Source: Raffaelea ambrosiae (Eukaryota > Ascomycota > Sordariomycetes > Ophiostomatales > Ophiostomataceae). Taken from it: a DNA stretch of 64,000 nucleotides. The stretch covers positions 961,900-1,025,899 of the forward strand of contig PCDI01000013.1 in the NCBI GenBank assembly GCA_002778195.1, read 5' to 3'. Shown here one piece after another: positions 27,101 through 39,158 of this stretch (position 1 is its first letter; each line of letters starts with the position of its first letter). The notes below the pieces were generated by a model, which saw only the letters and a list, made by a program, of their open reading frames with translations, was not told where the DNA came from and did no database searches. Made by a program: the position numbers and the translations under genes.

Positions 27101-30100
27101 TCGGAAATTTTGCTTTGCTGATCGATCGACACAGCAATAGCCATCCCTTTCGTTGCTCGCCATCCTCTCTGACTGATCCTTGGTTCCGGTCTGGCGGGTC
27201 TGGTGGTCTTGTGGCAACTCTTGCTGTCTTGTGGCCCGGCTGCCTCATTGTCTGGATGTCTGATCGCCTGTTGTCTGGTTCCCTGCAGTCTGGTTGTCTG
27301 GTGTCTCTGTCATTGTGCCATATCCTGTGTCATTGCACTGTCATGTATGCTGGCTGGCGTGGCCGAAGTTGGTAGTTGATGCAAGTCATGGCTGCAGTAC
27401 ACGTAGCGAGCATGTAAGTGGAGTTGCCAGCTGTAGCCGCGCAGCACTAAGCCTACCTGCTCCAAGCCACACCCCAGCAAACGGGCGTCATGACACACGA
27501 AACCGGCTCTCCCTTTGCGAAACCGAAATCTGGGTGTTTGCGGGTAAGGTCTATTCTCGGCGATCCCACGATCAGCACCAACAAGCTTTGCCCATACCAT
27601 GCCGTAGTGACATACAGAATAGCAACTAGCTATGGACTATTGCCGTGCATCTTCTCCAAGGGTGGGAATCTTCAAGCCACCAACAGACACATTGGAAAAG
27701 AATCCCTTCCGCCCCCCCCCCGGAATATCCATGCAGGCGATGACGATGGACAGCCGCCAACACCCAAATAGGCAAACGCAGATCACTTGTTCTACAAAGA
27801 GAAACCCCCAACAGGGAAACCCCAAAGGAGGAGGGGGGGGGGGGGTCACAATCGAACCATTGCATTTAGATGCATGGGCGGCAGTGGCAAGACGTAAAAG
27901 GCAACTCACTCGTACAACCCCCCCCCGAAAATCAATTGAACAACAAGCAACACCTTTGCAGGCATCAGGGAACCAAAACCGGGCGGATTGTATGAATAGA
28001 GGAACCTAACAAAAGAAGAAAAAAGCCTAAGCAGCAACAGCAGCAACAGCAGCAACAGCAACAACGACAATAACAGCGAGCAAACAAAATATTGCAACAC
28101 CAATATAAAAAACAAGAACGGCCATGACAAACAGAATGGCAACGGCCAAAAAAAAAAAAAAAAAAGTAAGCCCAACTTGCACACTGGGTCGCTTTGTGCG
28201 CATTCTTCTACTTTGCATCGCGAACCAGCCAGCCACGAGAGAACAGCCTGGTCGAATGCCGACGGTAAACGAGCACAACAAGAGAAGAAGAAAGGAAAAT
28301 GGAAAAAATAACAAAGGGTGGAAGGGAGACAGTCGTTGCAGGGTAGCTTGGTCCTGAGACGGCCGTTTTTTCCCCCGTGCCCAATTCATCTTCGTGTTAT
28401 TGTAGGGTTTTTTTTTGGGTTTTTTTTAGGTTGTCTCCATCTTCGTCTTGTGTTTTTCCTCTTTTTCCTTTTTTTCTCGCCCCCCCCCCCCTTCGGATCG
28501 TTGTACGCGGTCTTTCGCACGCACGAGAGAGCACATGTGAACGGCGCCATTTTCCACACAAGTCCGTCATGGACGGTGTTGTGTGTTGTGTGTCTGTGTC
28601 TATTGCCTGTGTATGCGTGGCTTCTACAGAACGTGTTTCCCCTCTTCCCCCCTCCCCCCCTTGTTCCTGTTCCAGAACAACTCGTGGAACGAGATAGCTA
28701 GTGTCGAAGCAAGAGGGATGATACTATGTAAACCAGTTGCTTCATTAGCCAACAAAAAGTCGGGGGGGCGCCAGGCGCGCTCGAGGCGAATTCTGCAACG
28801 ACCGCCAGGCTGGTGTGTGCCACATGCCACTTCACCAAGCGTTGGCTCGCCTTGCATGGCTTGAGCAAGTCCGACCAAAAAGTTTCATCATCGTTCTACA
28901 CTGTGAGGCTTGTTCCATGGCGACGTCCTGAAACGACGAAGCAGCCGCACAGCAAACGCCTCCCCCCTTCTTTCGACCATTGGCCGCGCCGGGCTCGCCT
29001 GCAATGACAAGAAGGCTGGGATTCCCGTTGGCAACACAATGGTGGGCAGGAAAACGCTTCAAGCATTTGGGCAGTGCATTGGTCTCCATCTTCATCCAAC
29101 CCAACAACGCCAGCACCATGGCCTGTTTTTGTTGGAAAAAAACAACCCCCATTCTGTTCTGTTTTGTCTCGTTCGTTCATTTCCCGTCGCAGCTGCGTAA
29201 CTGCATAGAGCAGTTGACCAAAAAAAAATCTGCTCTTGGCGATGCATTAGGGGGGGGGAAACTGTTTTCTGTCGACTATTTTCTTGGTTGTTTCTTCTAT
29301 ACAGCCTTTTCTTTTTCCTTTTGGTTTCAATGTGTGCATGCGTTGTTTTGGTCCTCCGACGTCACTTTTTTTGTTTTGTTGTGCCTTTCTCCCGCATGCT
29401 TTCTGCATGTCTCTTCGGCATCCTCTTTTTGCGTGTGTGCACTTTTGTTTGTTCCTTTCTGCCATTATCCACACCTGCCTGCACCGCCTTGTTTTTTTTC
29501 TTTTCTTTTCTTTTCTTTTTGTCGTTTCGTTTCGTTTCTTTTTTCGTTTCTTTTTCTGCTGCTGCCCCTCCCCCCTTTCACTTTGTCTGGGCGCACATTT
29601 CTTTTCTTCACCGGAACCCGGAATCAAATTCCCCCTGGGAGAAAAAACCGGAGGATGAACACACACACAGACGAAGGCGGCGATGTGTGAACAGACAAAA
29701 AAGCACGCACGCTCGCTCGCTCGCTTACACGCTGGCACGCTCCCGCACACACACGCCCCCCTCCCTTCTGTCTTCTTCCACTTCTTCTTTTTTTTTTTCG
29801 CCCATTCTACGTGCCGCCCTCTTCATGGCCCGTCTCACACGAGGCCACACGTGCCTTTCTCCAGAAGAGGAAGATCAGCGAGGATTCCCAAACTCACGCA
29901 TGCGAGTGAGTGTGTGTATGTTGTCTGCCTGCGGTGAGCAGGTTCGGCGGATGGGCGAGCGTGAGAATAGCGTGCGAATAGTGTTAGTCGTAGTGCGGCC
30001 GTACATGTTACTATGTATGTGTGTGGTGCGTGTGTGTGTGTGTGCATATGTATCGCCTCTATTATCTCGCATCCTCGGTCTGGCCCTGTCTGTCTCTGCC

Positions 30101-32176
30101 CCCCTCCCGTCCGTCCTGTCGGCCCAGCTCATCCGTCCTGTCCCGTCCGCAGCAGACCCGGTCCCTCCTGCAGGTGGGTGGGCGTATGCGTGTGTGTGCG
30201 TGGGATGTGTCACTGCTGTTGCTGCCTTTTTCTTTTTCTGGTCCCTTTGTGTCGTTGTTTTCGGGGCCCCGAGAACAATGGCCATCATCGGGAGGAGCAT
30301 ATTCGTACAAAAAAGGCTGACACACACACACACTCCCTCGCAAAAAGGCACAAAAAGGAACGCCCGCGCAGCAAACAGATCCCAAAGTGGTTTGGATTCA
30401 CCGTCTGATGCCAGCTGGGATGTGGCCCCAGGCGACATAAGCAGACACAGAAAAAGGAAAGAGACAGAAAAGAAAAGAAAAAGTGCAAACGGGAAAAGAA
30501 AGCAAAAGCACGCAGAAAATCTTAGGGCACAGAAAACCACGAGATGAAAAAAAAAACGATGTGCTGCCAAAAAAAAACACCCCAAAGAAAAAACCCCTTT
30601 GGGAAAACTACGGCATTCCCTTCCACAGACGCTTTTGGCTGCTTCCCGCCCCCTTCTCGGACCTGCAGCTGGACAAAAGCAGAAAGCAGAAAAAGTAACA
30701 AATCAGAGCCAGACGCAAGCGAACAAGGAAAAGTCGTCCTGGAAGGCAGGATGGGGGGAGGTAAGGTGAAAAGAGGACGACCAGGCAGATGGGAACTGGG
30801 AGAGGATGAAGGAGGGGGGCGCGGAAAGGGCCCTGTTTTGCCGCCGTCAAGGATGAAGTGACAAGGAACAGAAGAGATGAGATGCCGAAGGGGGAGGACG
30901 AGGTAGGAGGGCTAGCTGTCTGGGTTCAGAACGGGATTTCCCTGTATTTCGGGTGTGCCGCTGTCTTTTACTCCCCGTAGTGCTGACTGCCTGCCCCCCC
31001 TTGTCTTCTCCACTACTCGTAGAGAAAAGAAAAGAAAAAAGGAAAGAAGGCCAAAAAAAAAAAGAAACAACAAAGTAGACAGGCAAGAATTGAAGAGACA
31101 CAAAAAAAAAGAAACAAAAATCACAGAGGAGCCAAAAAATCAAATCATAATCAAAAAAATACGCCGCGACTCTGCATGAAGGCCCCCGGTTTTATTTTTG
31201 CGTTCATTCTTTCTCTCTGTTTCGTCTCTCTTTCGCTTTTTTTGGTGTGTGCGTGTCTGTATCTTTCTTGTTTGGATGCTTTTTTTCTCTGTTCTCACTT
31301 TTTTTTCCCCCCCGTCCTGCTTGATTTCGATCCTGCGAGCATATCCATCCCCCCGCCCCATTCCCAGCAAGGCCATTGGCCTGTGGTCGTCTGTTCCCCT
31401 ATGAAATACATGCAAGTAGGAAGCAGTTGCCCTGTAGGTATCCCCTTTTTTGTGGTTCTTGCGCTGTTTTCCGGACCTTTTGTTCTCCCTGTCTTTCCCG
31501 GTGAGCCCTTGTTTTTCGTTTCTTCTTTTCTCCTGGCCCTCGCCTCGTTTGCCTGCGTTTGCATGTATCTTGCGGTGTATCGTGCATTTGCAGCTTCTGT
31601 GAACCCTGTCGTGGATTCTCCATATCCCCTTTTCCACCACTCTTTAGCTTTCTAGCCGACCTGATGTCTGCCACACCTTTTCTTTTTGGTTGTTTTTTTT
31701 GGGGCGGTGGTTGTTCTTTTTTGGCAGTGGCCGTCAAGTTCTGTCATATATCACATTTTTTTACCCGATCGGACCCCAAGAAGACGTTTTGCGGGGATGG
31801 TCCCAGTAAAAATAATAGACAGTAGACAAGCTCTTTCTCGCTCTCGCGCGCTCTCTCGCTCTCCTGCTGTTCCTGGTCTTTTTTAATTGCTTTCTGTGCA
31901 CGGTGGTACTGGCCTGCCATTGGCTTTGCCGGGTGCCTCTTACAAGGGATGTCTGGCTAATTTGTACATCGTATTCTTACGCGTTGTAGGACAGGTTTCT
32001 TCTTGGGGGGGGGGAACAAAGTCCCACTCGCAGGGAAAGAACGACCAAGAGCGGAAACTGGTGTGGTGGTATCCCGAGAAGGGAAGGAACAGACGCTGCA
32101 GAATGTCTGGTTGTCTGCTTGCATGAATGCCACCGCAGAGACCAATAAAATAAAATGCAAAATAAAATGCAAAATA

Positions 32177-32224
32177 CCCTCACAAAGGCCCTCACAAAGG
32201 CCCTCACCAAGACCCTCACCAAGA
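32177..32224. repeat. 12-bp minisatellite, four copies
   Basis: Two copies of CCCTCACAAAGG are followed directly by two copies of CCCTCACCAAGA. The array sits next to a short AAATAAAATGC duplication (about 32149-32175). No coding frame is involved. Confidence 0.9.
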
Positions 32225-35200
32225 CCAGCAGCCTGCCAGAACGAACCAAACGATAGGCGCGATAGGCGTCGTCTGCTGTGCCGCACGGGAAAGGGGGCTG
32301 GGAAAGGACACTGCCAGCTGAAAGAACAGAAGTAGAAGACAACAGCAACAACCCCCCCAAAGCAAGGCGTCCCGCAAGGTTGCATTTGCCGCTGCCCACC
32401 CTTCTTTTCCTGCTCACGTTCGGCCTCGCACCCGGCATCCCGAAGGAGGGCGCACTGTCGACAAGGACACCAGGCCCATCTCGCAGACGGCAACGGGCAT
32501 TGGGCACTGGGCAAATGGCGTGTGCGATGGTGGTTGTGCATCTTGCTGATTTCTTCTCCTTCTTTTCTCATGCCCTGCCTTCCTTTTTTACGAGCACTCG
32601 TATTATCGCAAGCGCCATACTGCAAAGGCGTACGTACTCGTACGTACACACGCGCACCACATACAGGCACCCATATCCCTCTCGTCGTTTACCTTGGTGT
32701 CGGGATCTCACATTTCACATCTCAGTTCTCACATTTCTGCAGTTTTTAAAGTGTTCGGGGTATGTGCACGAAATCTGCCTGGGGGAGGGCGCATTGAGAT
32801 TGTTGAGATGACGTCCAAACGAGAGACTGGGAAATCTTGTCAGAGTTTCTGGTTTTTGGAAGATACCCTCTTTCTGGTTTCTGCCCTCGACTCTCCAGAG
32901 GCCTCACTCGTAGATATCCTGCTCGCAGACAGATCTCTTCTTGTCTCCTGTCTGTTCTCGGCGGTCTGCTTGTCTTGCCTTTTCTCCCCCCCCNCCCTTG
33001 TCTGTCTTGCCCATCTTGTCTTGTCTCGTCTGTTGTGTTCTCTTGTTGCACCCGCATCTTCCCCCTTTCCCCCCTTTGAAAAAAAAAAAAGAAAAAGAAA
33101 GAGGCATATAACGCGTGTCCAACGCCTTTTTTTGTGTGGCAGGGCGCCTTCCGCCCTGGCCCGTTTTCGTTCTCGTGCCATGTTTCTTTGGCTTCCTTTC
33201 CTCTTGTGGAAGTCCCCTCGTGGCCCAGGCCACGAGTTCGACCGAACTGTTGCTCTCGAGACGCTATGAGCCACTCGTTGAACTGGCTCTTGTACGAGAC
33301 TACGAGACTGCAAGACCACCAGACCACAGACTCGTACACACCATCTGTCCCCGTCACCCCACGGGCAGGGAACAAGGGCCTACTTGGGCATGTTCCGCCG
33401 TCCTGGCCGTCCTATCAGGGCCAGGAACACGCAATGAGCCCCCCCCCCCCCGATATTGCCCCAACCAACTCACTGTTTTTCTGGTCATGCCCGGCAGTCA
33501 GATTCTTCTCTTGTCCCTGCCGGGAGGAAAGAGGCCAGACCCGGGGACCTCCTTTCGCTTCTCCTTCCGCGCGCTGCCCTTGCCCCCTTTTCCAGCCACC
33601 CCGGCCTCTGTCCCATCCACTGCCCCTAACTAGTGTATCTGCACGACGGCTTCTTGCAGCGAGGTTGCACACATGTTTAACGGGGGTGGAAGGAGCTATA
33701 GACGGGGAGGAGGAAGAAAAAGGCAGAGAGGAGGCCGAAATCCGGACCGCGAAGAGAAGAGAAGGAGGAGAACGACGAGGACGAGGACGAGGACGAGAGG
33801 GGCCTCTCCAGCAATTCGTAGATCTCATCTGCACAGTACCTACTCGTCATGCCTCATACACCCCGGTACGGGGACAGTCTGTCGCGAGCATATGCGCCAG
33901 TAAGTAGACGGATGAAGGGAGGGTGGAGGAAAGAAACACGACCAGAGAGGCCCTCGCGCAGACCGAGAGATCACCCAACAGAACGTTCGAGCTACTAGTT
34001 AATAGTTAGCCATCCAGGTAAGCAAAGCAGTAAGGGGGCGGTGTCGATGTGCGCGCGCGCGTGCGTGTGCCACCGACCACAAGTTGGACCGTGTTCAAAC
34101 ATACCAGGAAAGTAGAGAGAGAGCCCGAAGATGCGACAAAGCTCAGATACGCCGGACTTGATCTGCTGAAAAGGAAGAGGACGGCGATCGAGAGAAAGGA
34201 AAGAAGAGGGGGGGGGGGTGTACGGCAAATGACATCGTTGATGGCCCTGTCCATTCTGCTTTGTATGTTGCCGCCTTGGTAGTCGCCGCCTGGTAGTCGC
34301 CGAAGTTCCGGGCCTGTTACCGGAAAGATGCTTCGATGACGAACACTGTGGCCATGCGTTCAGCTGCTGCAGCGCAGTTTGCTGGAGCACGCGCACCTGT
34401 GCGAGTCCCCCGTGCGGCTTTCTTTTGTCAAATAGCGCCGTCCTTCGTGTGCGCTTCGTTCCCATGGCTGGCAAACAAGCGAAAGGAGGCGGAGATCGAT
34501 CCCCGGCCGGCATCCTCCCCTCCCCTTGGAGACCAGGGACCGTGACGATCAGCTGCAGCCCTCGGTGCACGAGCTTGGCCGTGGCACTCTGTCGAGAGAG
34601 TGTGTATGGCGTGTTTGTGTTTGTGTAAGAGGAAAGAAAAGAGCCACAGGCGGAGCCATAGTCGTCATGGCTGCCTCCGTCTGCGAAAGATGCCGTGGTT
34701 GACACTGTCCAACGTTGTCCCGGGTCTGGCAAACCGTTTACAATGTCTCGTACTACCCTCTCCAAACACCCAAAGAAGAGAGATGGTGGCCGCCTGGACG
34801 GAGACGAAACAGACGCATGGGGCGGCGTCCTCCTTGCTGTCTGCTTCTCTCTAACTTTTTCGTCCTTCCTCTCCAGTCGCACACTCGTGTGCAGGCGTTC
34901 TTCATCCCTTGAATGGCGCATTTACGAATTGACAAAACCGGAGATTAGGACAGCTGTCGCCAGGTCTCCCTTGCTATGCTCTCTCGTGTTGCTGGCCATC
35001 GCTCACCGCTTATCTTCGACAAGACATCACCAAGTCGGGCGTATCAGTAAGAAGAGACAACACATCTCTCGGCCCACTAGGGGTGTCTTGCACAGTCAAG
35101 TAGCACATATCTACTACGTAGTGAATCACACGTCTTGTTCAAAACAAGTCTGCTATGTCCATGGCGGTGATATTATATCCCAGCGTAGTAATGCTTGCTC

Positions 35201-35574
35201 TAACTATTATATGTTCTCGAGATATCCCAAAAAACTGCCCCTTTTAGTATGGCAACGGCAAAACCAATAAATAATATACAATGCCTCCCTGGATTAAGGG
35301 CACAATTATGTCAATACAACACCACGCTCGATGGCAGTCCGACCCTACTTGGTATCAAAACGCAGACAAGAAGACCCAGAAAAGAGAAGAAAAAGGGATA
35401 AATGGTAACGTAAATGGGAAGACTTCAGCTGAGCAGGAGCAAGCTGGGGTGCACTGCTTTTGTGAACCCGGGCTCGTTTGCATGCTCCTGCGCGTGCTCC
35501 TGTGCGTTCTTGTCTGTGTGCACTAGGCACAACATGATTGGCAACATCCGCACATCCGCACCTCATTCCTCCAC

Positions 35575-38500
35575 TCATTTCGTTGTCCGCAGTCGTTTCC
35601 AGAACGGCCGCTCTCGGGCCCGTCTTGAATCGGGGCTCCCGCTGCCGCTGCCGGATCTGCCCTTGCCTGCTCCCAGGTCACCGGCCTTCATGAACGCCGG
35701 GTCATCTTGCAGCAGTTCTCCTCGAGGATCGATTTCGTCAAATTCCTCCGATAGCTTCGAAGCAGATGGCACTTCCCCAAGATCAGCCAGCTTGTCGTAG
35801 CCTGGGGTTATCATCTTGTAGGAACTGTCTCCATGCATCTTCTCCAGTCCACGAGCCAGCGGCTCTACCAGCTCGGCCCGTGGATCTTTCTCGCGGTATC
35901 CTGCACCTGTTTCTTTCTTCAGAATATCGTAGTAGACAGGAGACCCGCTCCTGTGCAGCTGCATGGGTTGCAAACCCAGAGCTTTCCGGTAGAGGACGGG
36001 ATTTCGGCTTTCTAGTTCTGCCTCAAGCGCTGCTTGATGCTCCTCGACAGCCTGTCGCCGTTCATCTTGCCTGGCCATAAGGGAATCTGCCAATGGTACT
36101 CGGTTCTCGCTCGCGACAAGCTCTTTCCATTCTGCATATTGCACTTCCATAGCATTTGTCTCATTCTGTGGCTTCAGGTTAGTATTTTGTGTTCGGTGTA
36201 GCAGACATGCTCTGTGGTGGATGACTCCCACTGCATGACTTACTGCTGAAGGAGGCAATCGTTGCCGCAAACTGTCAATATAGTCTTTGGCATCCTTGGT
36301 CATCTTGTCGCCGGTGATATACTTGTCAAAGGACGACGAAAACTCGCGGTAGTGGCCTTTGAGAACGTAGTAGTCACCGGTCCAACCCTTTGTCACTCGT
36401 AGTTGTTTGATCAATGGTTCGGCAACAGGGCATTCCCAGGCAAAATCAGAAACGCGGTCGTAAAAGATGATGCAACGCGACGTCGAGGCCCTGGCAAAGT
36501 TCCTGCGACTTTGGTCGTCCGTGAAGGCCAAGCTGAGCAGATCATACCCGTGCTCAACAAACGATACTGGCACACGTAGGTTGATAGCTCCGTAAATATG
36601 GGACTTGTCAAAGTCCGTGGGTGATCGAAGGTCGACAAAAAGAAGTTGATTAGGAGGGAAAATCTCTAGCAACTTGTTGAGATGGCCTGGCAGAATCATC
36701 TTGGCGCCATTCTTGGGACGTCTTTCAGAGTAGCTAGAGCGGTCCATCTGAAGGCTCTGCAGATTGCGTGTCGTCGACTCTTGCTGGCGCCGGCGATGGA
36801 ACCAAAGCTGTTTGAAATCTAGTTAGCACATGCAGTCTAGCACTTAGCAGTAGATGTCGTATATCACATACATCGATATCGCGTGTTTCAACACCGAGAT
36901 TAGAGGCAAAGAACTCTGTGATGCCAACACTTGGATTTGGCTCGCTTTGGAAGTACTCCTCAAGGCGGTCGATAATGTGCTGAGCCAACTGTGGACCCTC
37001 AATCAAGTCGTCGTCGGCATCGAATCTTGAACGCCTGGCCACCCTTTGCTGGTTTAAAATCATCGTTCTCGGTAGGGATACGCTTGAGCCGTAATGAGGG
37101 CTGGCGTGCAACGGCCGTGCAAAAGACTGCTCCGAAACATGGCTTTGGCTGGGGCCTGCCAGACTGTGCTGGGAGCCAGAGGACTGTGACATGGTTCTTG
37201 GATCTGGCCTGACCACCAGAGCATTCGAAGCAGAATGAGAAGTCGGACTGCTCTGTGCAGGCGGATACCTTCTGATGCTACGCGTGGTGGAAGACACTGT
37301 TGACGAACTTGGGAAATGCGATCTATGAGAGCCACTGACGCTTTGTACGGCAGTGCTGGCGATGCTCATGCGGATACTAGGCACAGGGCCCTCTGTCGGT
37401 GTGAAAGTGGTTCCCGAAATGACGGATACAGTATCGTTGTCCTCGTCTTCCTCTGCGCTCACGTAATCGTCGTCCACGGCGACATTGTCGTCATCTTCCA
37501 CGTCGAGATCTTCTTCGGCTTGCTCTGGAACGGGAACGCTTTCCGGGACGGGAGTCTTCTGCTCCTTGAGTAGGTTGTTTGACCGGATAAAGGCGACAAA
37601 CGAACACGCTTGGTTCTCAGGAAGAAGGTCCCACACCATGACAGGTAGCGATAGAAGCAGCAGTGTGGAGTGGCTTTTGAAAACGCCCTGGACCTTGACA
37701 TATTTGGCCAAAGCCGGGAAGCTGGAAAGCCACTGTTCCCACGCATTCAGATCCAATTCCTGGTTGTCCTCGAGAGCCAATGAAATCATGACATGCGGTT
37801 CGTCTTCGTTTGGCCCCTTTACTGGCTGTCCATCCAGTGGGCCCCGACCTCCGGAGGATCCTGCTACTGGGTCTGCTGGATATGATGAGCCGGCCGGCAG
37901 GGTAGGGCCGGTAGCGTACGGGTCATACACTGGGTCCGCAGGTGGCGAAGGTAGTTGCCTGTTCTTGGGCAAGACGCGACCGATCTCGATGCTGGGCGCC
38001 CTGTGATTTGCAGTCATCATGAAATGTACTGGTGTTGAGCGAGCTTCGAAGAGCTTGCCGTTGATGGTGATTGGCCGGGGGTGCTTGAGACGAGCAAGCA
38101 CCTCGGCATGAAGCATAGCAGCCGAAAACATGCGCACCCTCCATTCTTGGAGTACCTCGATTAGAGCGTTGGTGAAGGAGTAACGGCCCGGGTCCGGCGC
38201 AATGGCATCCCAACTGGATGCAGATATTGTCTCGGTGATGCTCTTTCCGTTAGGGAATGTGGCACTGGCTGCGCCGGCACAGCAATCGAGAAGAATCAAC
38301 GTGTCCGAGGTGGAGCGCTCGAGAAGTGTTTGGATGGCAGACCATCTAGACAGGACGTTAGATGCTGTTGTTTTGATGTGAGAGACAGAAGAGGTTGAAA
38401 ACTTACTGGAGCCATGGCGAATTGGGGTTGCGTGTTCTACAAGACGATGGTAGTGTCAGTCGGCGGCAGTCCGTACCTGTCGAGATGCATAGAATTTGGT

Positions 38501-39158
38501 TATTTGGTTACTTACGCGCACCAGGTACTTTGCCTGGATTCGTCTATCCGCGCGTGCCCGCCATAGTAGACAACGAAGAGCGTGTCGTTGGCTTCATGCT
38601 CTTTGATCATGGCGCCCAGTTTCAGCATCAGCTCGAGATGGGCATTCTCGGACGGGATTGGGAACGTCTCGGTCTCGAAGCCATAGTCCTCGCGAAAACA
38701 CCTTTCCAAGTCTTCCAGCTCGGGCAGCACAAACAAGTCGTCGGATTTCCAGTGTAGTAGCAGAGAGACAACTTTGGTGTATCTTTGATGAGTCCGCCCG
38801 CGGTTAGGGAAGGCCCTGCTGGCTGACTGTAGTCATGGGTAAGCGGCTGGTTAGTAGACGGATACTGGGTAGCGGCCGCGACAAAGTAGAGAGGCTGTAG
38901 TGGTGCACATACGTCCTCGAGGGTCTTTGCGAAGGAGTCCAGATGCTTCACGTGGTAGTTCACGCGGCTGATATCATGGGTGGCCGACGGCGCGGCATAG
39001 TCGCTGCCGCCAGAGGCGTACTGTCTCCTTGTCAACATGTCTTGTTCACGGGACGCAGGCAAGGAGGCAGAACGCACAGCAGAGTCGGCACTGCTTAGGC
39101 TGTTCCCATCGCCACAACCCAGAGCCCGGATGGTCAGGTAGGGTTGAAGTTCTCCCAT
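35575..39158 (-). CDS. Caspase-like protein with homeodomain-like and rhodanese-like domains
   Basis: Six exons: 39158-38913, 38826-38516, 38436-38407, 38345-36872, 36807-36244 and 36165-35575. Together they make one frame of 1071 aa. All five introns have GTATGT or GTAAGT donors, CTAAC or CTGAC branch points and AG acceptors. Residues ~95-270 are a C14 caspase-like fold, with His173 in YYGGHA and Cys218 in LLDCCAG as the expected catalytic dyad. A conserved-looking segment (WEQWLSSFPALAKYVKVQGV) and an acidic, Ser-rich linker follow. Residues ~649-700 resemble a homeodomain: PNPS, then SNLGVETRDIDLWFHRRRQ across intron 4. Residues ~725-853 resemble a rhodanese domain (LLFVDLRSPTDFDKSHIYGA), but the catalytic loop reads IIFYDRVSD, with Asp where Cys is expected, so sulfurtransferase activity is unlikely. 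The biological role is unknown; proteolysis or scaffolding in stress or death signalling is inference. A separate rhodanese gene starting at 36747 is the alternative, but the intron joins the two frames cleanly. Confidence 0.83.

Larger units (their letters stand above)
20001..35574. other. Gene desert, right part
   Basis: No gene could be supported. Long open frames at 25270-26229 (+), 29288-30547 (+) and 33134-33907 (+) are low-complexity readings without recognisable domains; the first two begin at TTG. Purine-rich and pyrimidine-rich blocks alternate on the + strand. For example, about 22200-22450 and 30420-31150 are purine-rich, while 28330-28690, 29280-29600 and 31190-31900 are pyrimidine-rich. 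There are CT and TG microsatellites, a CCATGGAGACCA repeat near 25729-25770, a CAG/CAA repeat near 28031-28070, a 12-bp minisatellite at 32177, and a single undetermined base at 32994. Confidence 0.6.

Noticed and set aside
29288..30547. A 419-codon open frame on the + strand
   Set aside because: It begins at TTG, reads mainly Y-rich and CA/GT low-complexity DNA, shows no domain and ends in an A-rich tract. It is explained by base composition.
33134..33907. A 257-codon open frame on the + strand
   Set aside because: The composition shifts from Pro-rich to Glu/Arg-rich with the underlying simple repeats; nothing suggests a protein.
35575..36747. The rhodanese-like region as a separate gene starting at 36747
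   Set aside because: A canonical intron just upstream joins it in phase to the caspase-like frame, and 20 codons lie between that junction and the ATG. It is kept as the alternative model.
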